From NCBI GenBank assembly GCA_008921705.1, contig VFFE01007638.1:1741675-1805674 (forward strand): DNA of 64,000 bases. Reading direction: 5' to 3'. A program made the translations under genes and the position numbers. This document shows, piece after piece, positions 38,101-49,499 of this stretch. Numbering within the stretch: the first letter of the stretch is position 1; each line of letters starts with the position of its first letter. The DNA comes from Burhinus oedicnemus. Its lineage: Eukaryota; Chordata; Aves; Charadriiformes; Burhinidae. The notes below the pieces were generated by a model that did no database searches, was not told the origin of the DNA, and saw only the letters and a list, made by a program, of their open reading frames with translations.

Positions 38101-41100
38101 TATTAAAACAGTAGTCCAGTTTCAGAACTACAGGTTATTAATGCTTCAACCAGGAGCTGAAAGGGATATTCTACAGATAATGGATTTAAAAAAACAAACA
38201 AAAAAAACCCCAAACAACACTTCTCCCTCTTGCTGTGCAGGCTGAATGACAGAAAACACCTTCATTTTGATAGTCTGAAGAAATTAGGTGCAGCCCAAAG
38301 GAGTCTACTCCCCCCTGCCCCACCCTTAGTTTAGAGATAACGTCTCTATTCCCAAGAATTAAGAGAGGCAAGCATGAAAACATGAAAAATCCAACTGCTT
38401 AATTGTACAAAAAGCTTTTTATATAGGAAATAATTACCTTTTCACACAGATACACTGTTGTTCCTCTTTTTGCAGACTCCTCATCCAAAGCATTTCCTGG
38501 GCGAATAAAATGACTGACGTCTGCAATATGTACACCAACCTAAAAAACAAGCATCCTGTTGTGCATCTTACAAAAGAGAAATAGTTGTCAACATGAAAGA
38601 AACTTTCTCAAGTTTTTATTTATAGCCCGATTTACCCATTCTCAGTTCCCTTCAGCAGCTCCTATATTTAGTAATAGAAACAGTTAAAACTTACCATACT
38701 GATATTAAAAAAATGAATAGTTGCAGCAGTCATGCAAAATAAGGGCATGCATACATTTAGTGGAAAGTTCTGTTCATTTCCAATGCAACTGTTGCCTGGG
38801 GGCTCAAATAACCTCTCTCATTTTCTTCAAGGCTCACTGCAAATTTGTTTTTGTTTTTCTGTTTGCTAGACCTTCCGTTTTGGCACATTGTGCTATTACA
38901 ATTACAAATTAATTTATAACAAAGAAAATCTGACTAAATCAGATATAAGGGGGTAGAGAGCTGGTGTTAAGTCTGTAGCTTTTTAATGTTTGGGGTTTTG
39001 TTTTTTTTAAAATAAAATAATCATTCCGTAGTCATTACAGCAGTAGCTTCACTTTTTCTACTGCTAGTTCCCTATCCCAGCTGTAGATACCTATGTTTAT
39101 TCTTAGCTAAAGCAGTAAATAAATTCTATGTTAATTTTCCATGCCAAATGAGCAGAAAGCATGGCGAATTTAGAAGACATTAAATTCCCACTTCTGACAC
39201 TGACGTAACGCAAATGAATTCCCTCTCTTTATTACCATCTTGCAGCTGTGCTAACACCATTAATTTCTTTTACAACAGATTTGGAGCTTTGCTGATGTCA
39301 TTTACTATTACTACTACTGCACTGTTTGTAAAATAAAGAAGTAAATAAAAAAATTACTTGCATTATTAAAAAAAAAAAAAGAAACAATACCTCTATATTT
39401 CCATTTTCTATTTCTCTACAATGTAATGCATCATCAATATCCGTACAGCCAGGAGGATCGACACTACAAACACACAGATGCCTTAAGTCTTCCCTGTATT
39501 TCATATCCTGAAATTTAAAAAAAAAAGAAGTTGTTTTGAAGAACATCTTCCATATAAAGTAAAAATGATCATTTGAGAAAAGCACTTTGCTAAGATTTTC
39601 CAGAGCAACCAAGTATTTTCAGAGTGCTTTTTTTTTTGTTTCAGGATAAGATTTGTAGTAATATTTATTTGTAAGATCAAAACAGATATGCATAAACTAC
39701 AGCAACAGAAAAACTAAGACAGAAGATGAAAGTACTGAAAATTTTTCTGTTTTACAGCAAATAGGAAGAGAAACAGAATAAAACCACAATCTTTTAATGA
39801 TCTCAGAATTAGCAGGACCAGGAATCAAGATTTTTTAAGTGAAATTCTGACTGATGTCCAGCTGGACCAATTGTTTAAGATATGACTGGTCTCAACTAAC
39901 TTCAGCTTCCTAAGGCTTAGATGTCTAGACAGTTGAAAGGAACTGCACACTTTGGAAGTATCTATCTTTGTATGATAGCTACAAAAACATCTCAGATATG
40001 TATCTTAGACCAGACAACTGACTATTAGACAGCTAATATACACAAAGATCCCTCCTTCACGTTCAAAAGAAACAGGAGTAGGCAATAAAATATAATAAGA
40101 GTAAGAAAAAGAAATTAAAGAAATTAAAATACATAAAACACACAAACACTCAGCCCAGCCCAAAACAAAACAAAAAACCCAGACCAGTCCAAAACAAAAA
40201 CATATCATGCTCAAATTGTTCCCTGATGACACTTTCCCATGTCCCCCTCAAACCAGGACAACATTCTAAAGCAACCATTTCCTACATTTATGCTACTGGG
40301 AAGAACCTGAAATTCACTACCAGCATTTAAAATAAGCAATTCTGCAAACACCAATTTCTCTTTCTCTAATTACTTTATTGGATTATAGCAGGATACTTTA
40401 AAGTCTCCTCTCTTCACATTATTTTAGCGATGACACGGGCTGCCACATTTGGTTACAAAGGTATTCAGCAAGATGAACAACTCTTAGGGATGATCTTACA
40501 ACTATTTGAATTGGAGTCTCTCTCCTTTGCAAAAAATCTTTTTTTATATTTTTACTTTTTAATGAAAGCTGTAATATGTTTTTTATCTTAAAATGTCTAT
40601 CCCTAACAAACACAGTTTTAGCCAAACCCCAAAAACTTGCAGAGGCCTTGTTTCCACAGGAAATCCAGCTGAAAGAAAAAATGGTTTTGGACAACATTTT
40701 TCCTCTATTTTTGGTGCATTGGGATATCCAAGAATGTCACAGTTTGATTTGAAGGAAAAGGCACAATAATTATTACAATAATTTAAAACTTATTACCTGT
40801 TCCGTAATGCTCCATGGCATTTTTGGTAGGAAACTAAGGACACCCTGGGAAAAAGGCTGATGAGGGACATCATGTTCAAGCAGAAGAACTTCTGTCTCTG
40901 TCTCTTTATCTCCAGCACTTCCCAAGTTCTTTACAAAATGACCCTGAGAAACAATATATATACATACAAATACATACATACACACATGTACATCAAGCAA
41001 TATTGTTTGCTCAAAAATAAGTATTTGAGACCATTATCTCATAGGATATTAGTATATTAAACTATATAGAAGGAGTAATCTTTCCTTCTTCAGTTAACTT

Positions 41101-44100
41101 TCTCACCTTTAAGACAGAAATTTAATTTCAAACCTTTAACTAATTCAGTAAATCTGAACTTTGTACTTCCCACTCTTTTCCTAGAATGGCACTAAATTAT
41201 CCACATTTAAGACTGCAAAAATTGTAAACACGGCAATTCAGTTTTGCAGGAAAGAAAAAACATTGCTGTATAAGCAGAAAAACTACAAAGGTCTAATTTC
41301 GCTATGCGTTTGTGTTGTGCCACACATCCCACTCCCTAATACATTAACTCTACTTCCTTTCTCACATCTCATCTTCTGCAGTAATGTCGTCTTTCTCTTA
41401 ACACTCCTTTCATATATTCCAAGTTTCCTTCATTTCTCTAAACATGGGTGAGACAGCTGTGCTGTCATTCATTACAAGCTATGCATTCCTGTACAAGCCA
41501 ATGGAAGTCTCCTCAAAACCTAATGTTCAACACAAACTGAAGCTAGTGTCCTTGATTTCTCTTATATCCTCCTGCATAATTACAAAGAGCTTTTAAGAAC
41601 TTAATTACCTGTAACTCTGCCCCACTGGCAATTTGACTGAATTTAGCCAATGTGTTTAAAACTACTTGCCAGGATGGCGATCAGCGTGTGGATGAGCAAA
41701 GCCACAGCAAAAGGTTCACATTTCCAGCAATCCAGCCAAAAAAAAGGTGGTCCCTAGTTAGTCTAAATAAAGCACTGTAGTTAGCACATATATGTTCACT
41801 GCAGAACCTAAGGACCAAACTTTTTAAGTATGATAACCCATACCTATTTTTTTGGGGTACAAGTAAACTAAATCATTTAGGGACCATCAAAGAACGGCAC
41901 TCAAAGAACTAAAAATTCATGTCAACACTTTTTAAAGTTACTCAGCATTGCAGATAATAAAAAACATTTTGCATAATATACACATAAAAAACGGATAGGT
42001 AAGAGTTCAGAAGAAAACGCTTAAACTTACATTAGGATACCTGGAATTCCTGGGCCAACCGTCAATAGCAACAATTATTCTTTGTCCTTCCAATGTATCT
42101 GCTTGCCTTGTTTCTATTCGAATGCGAGGAATTCTGCGATCAGCTGGTGTAAACAAATGGCGCCTTGCCTATTAACAGACAGAAAAAGGAACAAATAATT
42201 TCTAAATAAAGAAAAATTTAAAAATGCACTTACAATGGCTTGATTATTTTCTTACCTCTTTGATCTGCGATTTGGAAAGCATGCCACAAAACGGTCGCCA
42301 GTTTCGTTTTATAATGCCCACTACTTTTCCTGTAGGTCTCAGCATGTCCTTGTTAACAGAAGTTTTCAGCTGGTGGAAAACACAGAAGTTAAAACCACAA
42401 AACTGTCTGAACTCACGGTAATGTGTTTGACTACAGCATATATCACAAACCTTGGTGGTAACAACTTATGTGTCACTATAATGCCATAAATTATAGTATG
42501 GCTTCATAAACAGAACTATGCCTCCCTGCGCTTTGCATGACTTTTCATGTTTTTAATATGTGACCTAACTACTTTGTTGTGGTTTGTTTTTTTTTTTTTT
42601 AAATGGACATCATTTCAGAAAAACAAAGAACACTAGAAAGACTCTGAAGAAACACTATCTTGTTCCACCATCTCTGCTTACTACACAACTGTCTCCATTA
42701 TCTTTTCCAACCTATTATAATAATTTTTAGGAGTCCTTGCTTGAAAATTCTCCAGTAATTCTAAACACAATAATTAAAAACCATTCCCGTGGAATTCAGT
42801 GGGAAGATCATGTTTTTAAAGAAATGCAAGTATTTGTTGGACAGGGTATACATGTGTATGCTGTGCAGAATTACTGCAAGAAGCTAAAGAATATTTTACA
42901 ACTGGTTCTAAATGTATGCATTGCCTATAAAAGCTGACTGTCATCATGATACAACACTTGCTCCTATTCCAGCAAATCCTAATCTGCACATCAGTATACA
43001 TCTTTGCATTATTCCCTAACTACCCCTCAGCAACTTTTGGATTTAGTTAAGTTTAACAAAGTAACGTGGGTATTTCTGATTGGGATTAATTAAAGAGTAT
43101 CCATTTTATACATAATCATGTCTTTAATGCAACTGTAGGACTACAACGAAGTTTTATAATTTCCAAATTCAAAACAGCTTTTACGAGTCAGTATAAAAAG
43201 GATGTATAAATCTAAAGCCTAACACTGTCATGGTATTGCAGATTTCATTTCTCTCTTAACGTAAGAGTTAAGTAACAAATTATTTAATTCATACAATGTT
43301 TTCTTTCTCCTCTTCCTTTTCAATGTCATCTTCATTCTGGCCATCATCTTGCAAGACCACTGAGGACGGTGCCACCCATTCATCTTTTGCCAACAGCTCC
43401 ACAGCTACAATATCTTCATGAACTGCTCGATTTAAATGTTTTAGTCCCTGTATAATTACCTGGATTTTTTAGAAAACAAAATGAAAATGCAAAAATTCAC
43501 ACTGATAGCAACAGAAGATCCAAATCAAATCAGTATAACAGAAGAGTATACATGTACCTGCTCTGCTTTCTAAACATTTTAAGGCATGTTTGTGATGCTT
43601 TTTTTCCCTCTGAGTAGGTTTCTTTCAGTACCGATAGTATTATTTCAGGATTCCCATTGCCTCCATAAAAATAATTTGTTTTCCACAGACTTTTTTTTTT
43701 TTTAAAAAAATCAGACAAGCCTTCTATTTTTGCAGGCTAGGGGACTCCACCTACTACTGGGAAAGAGGAATAACAGAAATAGAAAGCCAGAGAAGCACCT
43801 CCAGCTGCCACCACAAAAAGAGAAAGAAGAGACAACTGCTGCTGCTTGGAACCGGCATCTGTACAACTGTACCAACAGAGAATCCAGTAGGCAGACAGCT
43901 GGGTTAACTGCTCGGAGAGGAACAGCCCATCACCAGGCATGAAAATAGCAAGGGAAATAAAGCAAGAGAGCCCCACCAGGGGTCACCACAGTTTTTCGGA
44001 AAATCCTCCTACAAACTTGTTTCTCTGTCTTTCACCATATATTTCAAACTAACAAACAAACAAAAAAAGTGTTGTATTAGAGTCTATTGAAAAACTATTA

Positions 44101-47100
44101 TCAACTAAGATTCAGCTTTATTTTATCAAATACTTTATCAAAGCACAAAGTATAATTTTAAACACATTATTCTCTTTTCAAGAAGAGCAGTCAACGTTTG
44201 TCATCTATATCCACATAAGTAAACAAAAACAAACAAAAAACTTCAGAAAAGCACAGAAGAGGAAAAAGTACTATAATTCCCCATTTTAACATACGTCACC
44301 ATGAAAGAATTACATTTTAAGCCATTACTGAGGCTAGTTAAAGTTCACAGCCTGAAGACAAAATGAAAAACTCACCTCTTTGTTTTCTTCAGCATCTCCA
44401 TGAACCCAAACAGTAGCTTCAAGATAATTATCTCTGCTTGCCCTGTAAGTTCCTTGGAGGTAAATACCAGATTTTATTCCTTGCTGCAATTTGCTAAGAG
44501 GAATATGTTCTGGGAAAATTATTTTTCCACTTTCTATTTCTTTCTTTAACCAATTAAAAAAAAAAAAAAAAAAAATNNNNNNNNNNNNNNNNNNNNATAA
44601 AAAAAAGAAAGGAAAAAAAAAGAGATGAAATTTTCAGACTTTTGTATTCATGATTATTCCAAAACCACGCTCAGGAACATAACATTCAAGATAACAAACT
44701 CCAAAATTGTAACTATGTGTAGATATAAATATGCACAATAATGAAAAGCAGTAATTTTCCTAATGAAGCATAAAAAGCATAAAGAACATAGAAACATGGC
44801 AATTCTAGGAACACCTTTTCTTTTTCTGTTTGCCTGCAGTTACTTAAAAAGGTAACTGCACAAGTGACATACGATTTTAAGTTGATTGGGATATACTGAC
44901 TAAACATATACTTAGTGAAGAAAATATTGGTATAGTACTGCATAGTAAAGAGTATGGTAGACAGTTTAAGTATATACTGTAAGCTCTATGGAACATTATG
45001 AAAACATATTACTGTGACTAAACTTTGGAGCCACCACAGAATTAGTTAAAGCTGGATAAACTACAACTAACTACTGAAAAGATGAGCTGAGCTCTCCACT
45101 TTCTTCCCACTCTTGCATGTCCCACTCCATTCTGTTAGAACTAACTCAGTTGGAATTAATCTTCCCATTTTTTGGTGGTGTTAGTTTTCAGCTAGTTTCA
45201 GTCTTATGTGAAAATTTAAGTCTTGATTTGATAAACATGAAGCACAAGGAAATAGAAGAGGATGTAGCTCATCTCTGAGCTGCAGCCTGCACTTAGATCA
45301 ACTTAACTGACCATAACAGTCAGAGCTTTTGATAGAAAATGCTTTTGATCAATAAGTTAACATAAACTTTGAAATAATAGACAATACACTTTCGTAGTTT
45401 TCATTTTGTTTCCATTATTTCTAATATTTATACACTTTCTTTAACCAATGTTATTACTGTCATCTTCACATCAGTTATCTAAAGCAACTGGCTTTTTACA
45501 AGTAACTAGATACCTACTAATAGGCATGTAAGAAGCAGTAAAAACAGCTGCAATATTTATTTTTTTCTTTTCAGTTGTCAAAAAGTTATATTGCCAAAAT
45601 GGTATTAAAGCCTAGAGTCCTCATCTTTTAAACTGATGCTAATAGCCTTACATATGGTGCCCAATAATATACTGCAAACCATTTGTGATTAATTTATTTC
45701 ATAGAAAGAAAATAAAAACATACCCCTTCATCAGATACACAAGCAAGACGATCTAGAAGATCAGGATTAGCTATCAAGCTTTTTATATACTCCTCACCTA
45801 CAAAAGGACACACATAAATATGTATGCAAAAGATGCATGGGATTTAAGTATGAACAGACTGCTGAGACTGTTTATCTGAGCAATAAATTAAATATACATG
45901 GCACTTCACTTACATGTATAAGCAGTTATCCCTTCCTCCAGAGCTCTCTCTTTATTAGTTTTATCATTTGTTAAAAAGATAACTTGAATATTCTCCTCAT
46001 CCTCTATTTTCTTCAAGTGGTCATTGTACCATTTAACTGCCACCCGAATAGCTCTGTCATTGCGGTCATTAGAAGTTTCTCCTTGCTTTTGCTCTATGTA
46101 TGTTTCTCTAAACAACAACAAAAAAAATAAGGGGGAGAAACAAAACAAAACAAATCCCAACATCTATCCACACTTACAAAAACTTTTTCAGACAAACAAG
46201 ATTAAGACTGTGAGGCCAAAAGAACCATTGCTGTACTAATTTTTATAATATGTATAATACTCTATAGGCCACTAAAGGGTCAGGAGACAGAAGGGTAAAG
46301 GAAGGTAGGAAGGAAGTGTTAATTTCTAATACAACCTTCTCACTGACAATTGAAGAGGACCTGCATTCAAGATGCTAGAACTATGGATTCAAGATTCCTA
46401 GAACTATGATAACTGCAGTATTGGAAACTACTTGTGAGCACAAATAAAGGCAAATTAATTGGATCTTCATTTCTTAGCGCCTTCTGTCACTAACTGACTA
46501 ACAGATTTTTGAATTCTGCTACAGACTGAGCTGGCAATATTAATAAAGCATTAGAACGTGTTTAAAACAGACACTAAAATGGAAAAGCATTATTCCATTG
46601 CTCAAGTTAAGTCTTGCCTGTACACTTTATTCAATACTCTAATCACCTTTTCATAACATATGCTTATACTAATTATTAAAAAGAAAAGCTCTGGAACATT
46701 CAACTATTTCCCAACAGGATTCCTAGAAGTACAGTTCTACGCATTCCAGTCTAATTTTTTTAACTAGTTCATGTTCCAGTTCTGTTTCCCCGTTTCTTTT
46801 ACTAAAAATCAGTACAACCTTGTTATACCCTATTCCACATCTTACCTATGATGTTCATTGGTGAAAGAATAGAAATGTTTCTCAGGGTTTTGAATCACGT
46901 CCCTAATTCGCTTGTATACTGGTGCACTCCGATTCCTGACTTCTTGTAAGACTGTCTGTAGCACAATGACATTCTTAATAACAGGATCTTCAAGTATATC
47001 AATCTGAGGAACAAAATGGAAATTCATCAAAATTGTTTAATTCTAGCCAATAACAGAACTTGACATATTTGTTTGGTTAATATGTAAAAAGCTAACATGA

Positions 47101-49346
47101 ATAATTAGTTGCACTATTTCTCCCTTTTTCTCTCACCCTCGGGAAACTGAACAGCATATTCAGCTGCTTCCTCCTGCTTGCGGGCAAAAGGATCAAATAT
47201 GATTTTCCAGCCTCTTCCCGACCTGAATTTTGCTGGACTGAAGATAAGGAGTCATTCTGACTCCCACCAAATTCAGCCCCAACATATGCAGGACTCCAAT
47301 CAAATTTAAGGTCAGGCGTACACTAGAAATTTTGTTTATATAAGATGCGTTCTTTTAAATTATAATCTTTGTAAACAAAATAGATCTAGCCACAATTTGA
47401 CACTAATCCAACATAATTTAAAGGCTGCCTAGAATATGTCTTTGTGAGCAATGCAAACCATAAAATAGTACCTGACCACTGTTACACAGCCAACATGGAC
47501 AAGCCTGTGCACGTGTAGGCTTAAGTTATCCAAAACCAATCCCACTGTTGCACCCCGATTTTAACTGTCACAGATTCAAATCAACTGGAATTCTCTTAGC
47601 TGCTCTTCACCTTTTCAAAGACCTATTTTTTCTGAGGAAATTTGTTAAAAAATTTTCAGCACTTTTGTTTGCCAAGTCCTGACAGCCATGGTGTGCAAGA
47701 GAGAGAAATGTACACAGAAAATCCATGCTCCTTGTCAGGAGGAAAAGATGAGTTTCATTTCCTAAGCTTGTGGCAAGGAACTGTGTAAATCCATCTCCAA
47801 AATGAGACAGCAATAAGGCTCTAGAGGGCACGGCTAAGAGAATTAAAAGCAATGCCAGACCAAGCTTCTCTGCACCTGATGTTTAAGTGACCTGAACGAC
47901 TCAGAGCCATGTTCATAGGGCAAGAACTCCAGTATAATTCTAGGTACAAGCTGAATTACCAGGCCAAGTCTTACTGTAGCAATCCTGTTCTAGTTGCTAG
48001 GTAAAACCTTTTCCTACTGTTACCAAGACTTTTTAATCCCTCCTGCTCCAGTTCATGGCAGAGTACCTTACCACGTTCTCAGAGCACTCTATAGTATGTA
48101 TATACAAACTTTGACAACAGACACCAAGAAGTCCATGGGTAACAAGCTGAAAAAAAAAATAATAAATCCCTTAACTTGCTGTTTTGGGAAGAAAATCCTT
48201 ACTTACACCTTTTGGGATGGGTAACTGCTAAAACATGCGAGCACTGTGCCCCACTCCAGAGTAATCCATGTTAGGATTCATGAATTACTTCCAGTCTCCA
48301 ATGTCTGCATGGGGCTATTCTACTTTCTACAGATGTATTCAAAAGCAAATACATCTTTTGTATTGACTATTTTTTTTAAAAAGGCACTTGTCGAGCTTGG
48401 GAATTCACTGCCTCCCAGCCTGGAGTTCTACTGCCTGCACTGCCTAGACTCAGCCTTTGTACAATTAGTGATGGGCTGCAGAGTGAAGTTCATCCCATGC
48501 TTCCAGAGTTGTACAGGGGATGACTTTGCAGCCTCTATTCATTATCTGAAATCAGCATCACAGTATAAAGAACCTAAGCCTCCAACAGCCTCTGAAAAAC
48601 AGAATAGGTATTTAGAAAAAATTCAGGTTGACAGGAAAATTCAGTGACCACCTGAAGATCCCGATCGCAGCTTCAGAGTCCATGCACCCTCCCTGCCCGA
48701 CTTTTCCACCATCCCCGTATCAGATCACAACAAACAAACAAATGTAGCTCTTTATTCCTACTGCTCAGGCAGCAAAACCTAAAATCGGAATATAGTCTAA
48801 AACCAGACTGGACTCGGTGATGCTGAAGGCCTCCTCAGCAGCTGGCAGGGAAAGGGAAGACTACCCGCCCACCCACCGACCCGGCGGACACCAGTAACAA
48901 CGGGCAGACCCGAGCCCGACAGCGCACTGCTAAACGCGCCCCTCCAGGAGCGACGCCTGAACCCCACGCCTCAGGGGCGCAGACCCTTTCACACCCACAC
49001 GGATTTAACCAAGGCTGGATCAGGCCTTGAGGGCCCAGAGGAAGGCGGCGGGCCCTCCCCGCCGCCCGGGCCTGTGGCTCCGCTCAGACGGCCGCCGCCG
49101 GGAGCCGCTCACCTGGTGAAGGAGGAGGTTGGTGTCGGGCAGGAGGTAGTGCGGCCCGGGGCAGAGGCTGCTGGCGGCGCCGCTGGGCCGCGCTTCCAGG
49201 CCGGGGCCGGGCCCGGCGGGGCGGGGGGGGCAGAGGCGGCAGGCGGCGGCGCCGCAGGGGATGTCCTCGCGCAGGTAGTGCTCGCGCACCACCTTCACCA
49301 CCGCCCCCGCCCGCGTGCGCTTCAGGAAGGTCCGCGAGGTCAGCAT
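26110..49346 (-). CDS. DIS3: DIS3, exosome complex exonuclease RRP44 (complete coding span, 21 exons)
   Basis: DIS3 is the catalytic subunit of the nuclear RNA exosome, with a 3'-5' exonuclease (RNB) and a PIN-domain endonuclease. The 21 exons, each listed separately, join in frame to 962 residues plus stop (human 958). In order: a Cys motif C-x4-C-x2-C at 31-39 (CR3 motif); PIN domain with acidic residues Asp71, Glu99, Asp148 and Asp179, equivalent to human D69, E97, D146 and D177; cold-shock domains across about 225-440; RNB domain from about 465, with the [13 protein letters not shown] metal site at 481-493; S1 domain across about 840-935; and a Lys-rich tail (KKKKK near 955-959). The start at 49346 gives [14 protein letters not shown], matching human MLKSKTFLKKTRAG. 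All catalytic residues are intact. It is divergent from PIBF1 and convergent with BORA. Intron 16 uses a GC donor. Confidence 0.97.
27590..27680. repeat. AATA-type low-complexity stretch
   Basis: Imperfect AATAAATAAATA units pass into AATAATTATTAATTATATAAATAATAA-like sequence. It is almost pure A/T and simple in composition. Confidence 0.75.
28951..29003. repeat. G-run interrupted by a 20-N assembly gap
   Basis: Runs of 9-10 G on both sides enclose 20 N (28974-28993). The placeholder suggests a gap of unknown length inside a poly(G)/(GGGGGGA)n tract that could form G-quadruplexes. The real length may differ from 20. Confidence 0.9.
30054..30176 (-). CDS. DIS3: DIS3 exon 20
   Basis: 41 codons in phase 0: [19 protein letters not shown] to [11 protein letters not shown]. 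This is the last strand region of the S1 domain and matches human [14 protein letters not shown]. Confidence 0.96.
30498..31168 (-). repeat. CR1 LINE, 5'-truncated
   Basis: About 670 bp in DIS3 intron 19, in sense with DIS3. The 3' end is near 30498 (GAATCATAGAATAGTTTAGG on the plus strand). Its minus-strand frames read [20 protein letters not shown] and, after a frameshift, the [15 protein letters not shown] tail of the CR1 RT ORF. Confidence 0.94.
31247..31405 (-). CDS. DIS3: DIS3 exon 19
   Basis: 53 codons, phase 0, starting [20 protein letters not shown] and continuing [15 protein letters not shown]. This is the S1 domain core. The donor is GTATGT. Confidence 0.97.
31828..31996 (-). CDS. 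DIS3: DIS3 exon 18
   Basis: It completes an Arg codon and encodes [17 protein letters not shown] through [15 protein letters not shown], ending in phase 0. This is the end of the RNB domain, including the HRLL helix that follows SPIRRY. Confidence 0.97.
33137..33351 (-). CDS. DIS3: DIS3 exon 17
   Basis: It starts [20 protein letters not shown] and continues [35 protein letters not shown] and FTSPIRR, ending in phase 2. It contains the RNB signature [19 protein letters not shown]. Confidence 0.98.
34961..34962 (-). promoter_or_regulatory. DIS3: GC splice donor of DIS3 intron 16
   Basis: On the minus strand the exon ends AAG and the intron begins GCAAGT, the textbook GC-donor context. The only in-frame partner is the CCAG acceptor at 33353-33352. 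Using the nearby GTAATT (34958 on) instead would add four bases and break the frame into NLEIKTD. Confidence 0.9.
34963..35119 (-). CDS. DIS3: DIS3 exon 16
   Basis: It completes a Lys codon, then [18 protein letters not shown] through [20 protein letters not shown] to KSK, phase 0. It is the [10 protein letters not shown] helix of the RNB active-site channel. It is followed by a GC donor. Confidence 0.97.
35848..36019 (+). repeat. CR1 LINE 3' fragment
   Basis: A short copy of about 170 bp in DIS3 intron 15, antisense to DIS3. It reads TTGCCCAGAGAAGTTGTGG through CTAGATGATCTTCAAAGG and ends at TTCTATGATT, the typical CR1 terminus. Confidence 0.93.
36135..36221 (-). CDS. DIS3: DIS3 exon 15
   Basis: It encodes [19 protein letters not shown] and PIDLQTKEL plus two bases of a Lys codon. 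It matches human [19 protein letters not shown] exactly. Confidence 0.98.
36728..36855 (-). CDS. DIS3: DIS3 exon 14
   Basis: It encodes [15 protein letters not shown] and [18 protein letters not shown], ending in phase 2 (first two bases of Gly). RNB domain. The donor is GTAAAC. Confidence 0.97.
37491..37575 (-). CDS. DIS3: DIS3 exon 13
   Basis: It completes an Arg codon, then [20 protein letters not shown] and TKSIINSK, phase 0. The donor GTTAGT is weaker than consensus. Confidence 0.97.
37673..37737 (-). CDS. DIS3: DIS3 exon 12
   Basis: A 65-nt exon: [20 protein letters not shown] then D and a split Arg. It holds the MxPxxLSxxLCSL segment typical of RNB nucleases. The intron to exon 13 is only about 97 nt (37576-37672), the shortest in the gene. 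Confidence 0.97.
38438..38539 (-). CDS. DIS3: DIS3 exon 11
   Basis: 34 codons, phase 0: [20 protein letters not shown] and [14 protein letters not shown]. This is the [13 protein letters not shown] RNB motif. Confidence 0.98.
39391..39507 (-). CDS. DIS3: DIS3 exon 10 (RNB metal site)
   Basis: 39 codons, phase 0: [18 protein letters not shown] then [18 protein letters not shown]. The four acidic residues of [10 protein letters not shown] coordinate the catalytic magnesium ions of the exonuclease, and all are present. Confidence 0.98.
40797..40943 (-). CDS. DIS3: DIS3 exon 9
   Basis: 49 codons, phase 0: [37 protein letters not shown] and [12 protein letters not shown]. It links the second cold-shock domain to RNB. 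Confidence 0.97.
42031..42168 (-). CDS. DIS3: DIS3 exon 8
   Basis: 46 codons, phase 0: [20 protein letters not shown] and [16 protein letters not shown]. Cold-shock domain 2. Confidence 0.97.
42256..42369 (-). CDS. DIS3: DIS3 exon 7
   Basis: 38 codons, phase 0: [20 protein letters not shown] and [18 protein letters not shown]. It matches the human [18 protein letters not shown] segment. Confidence 0.97.
43295..43459 (-). CDS. DIS3: DIS3 exon 6
   Basis: 55 codons, phase 0: [36 protein letters not shown] and the acidic [13 protein letters not shown]. Cold-shock domain 1 and the acidic loop. Confidence 0.96.
43735..44010. other. Unidentified GC-richer block in DIS3 intron 5
   Basis: About 275 bp clearly richer in C and G than the surrounding intron. 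Read on the minus strand it runs from a TGTGGTGACCCCTGG start near 43991. This TGTGGTGA start resembles an LTR or SINE edge, but I found no matching other end or target duplication. It has no coding similarity on either strand. Confidence 0.3.
44376..44543 (-). CDS. DIS3: DIS3 exon 5
   Basis: 56 codons, phase 0: [39 protein letters not shown] and [17 protein letters not shown]. Cold-shock domain 1. The upstream polypyrimidine tract is broken by an assembly gap (44577-44596). Confidence 0.95.
44556..44612. repeat. Poly(A) tract with a 20-N assembly gap
   Basis: An A-run of about 20 is followed by 20 N (44577-44596) and more A-rich sequence. On the DIS3 strand it is the T-run just before the exon 5 acceptor. 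The true length is unknown. Confidence 0.9.
45724..45797 (-). CDS. DIS3: DIS3 exon 4
   Basis: A 74-nt exon completing a Cys codon, then [19 protein letters not shown] and VSDEG, phase 0. It is the end of the PIN domain. Confidence 0.96.
45914..46107 (-). CDS. DIS3: DIS3 exon 3
   Basis: It encodes [39 protein letters not shown] and [20 protein letters not shown]. It contains PIN residues Asp148 (NDRNDRA) and Asp179 (LTNDK). It ends after the first base of a Cys codon, with donor GTAAGT. Confidence 0.98.
46846..47003 (-). CDS. DIS3: DIS3 exon 2
   Basis: It encodes [36 protein letters not shown] and FYSFTNEHH plus a split Arg. Glu99 (QEVRNRS) is a PIN catalytic residue. Confidence 0.98.
47004..49112 (-). 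other. DIS3: DIS3 intron 1
   Basis: 2.1 kb that is AT-rich on the left and GC-rich near exon 1. Open frames at 47607-47852 (minus) and 48246-48647 (plus) have no recognisable family and no splice context. No repeat was recognised. Confidence 0.65.
49113..49346 (-). CDS. DIS3: DIS3 exon 1
   Basis: 78 codons: [39 protein letters not shown], a Pro/Gly/Ala-rich spacer and [13 protein letters not shown]. Asp71 of PDTN is a PIN metal ligand. The frame is open upstream to 49892, but the conserved ML-S-TFLK start and the neighbouring PIBF1 exon favour 49346. The donor is GTGAGC. Confidence 0.95.
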
Positions 49347-49499
49347 GGCGCGCGCCGCGGCCGCCTCTCCGCCCCGCACTACTGGGGTGGGGGGGGGGGG
49401 GGGGAGAGAGAGAGAGGGAGGAAGGCCCCGCCTCCCATCGTACCGCGCGGCGGGAAGCGGCGCGCGGCGGCGGCCCCCGCGTCGCCGTGGTGATGGCGT

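Noticed and set aside
48246..48647. 133-codon open frame in DIS3 intron 1
   Set aside because: No recognisable family, and poly(A)/T-rich interruptions; most likely chance.
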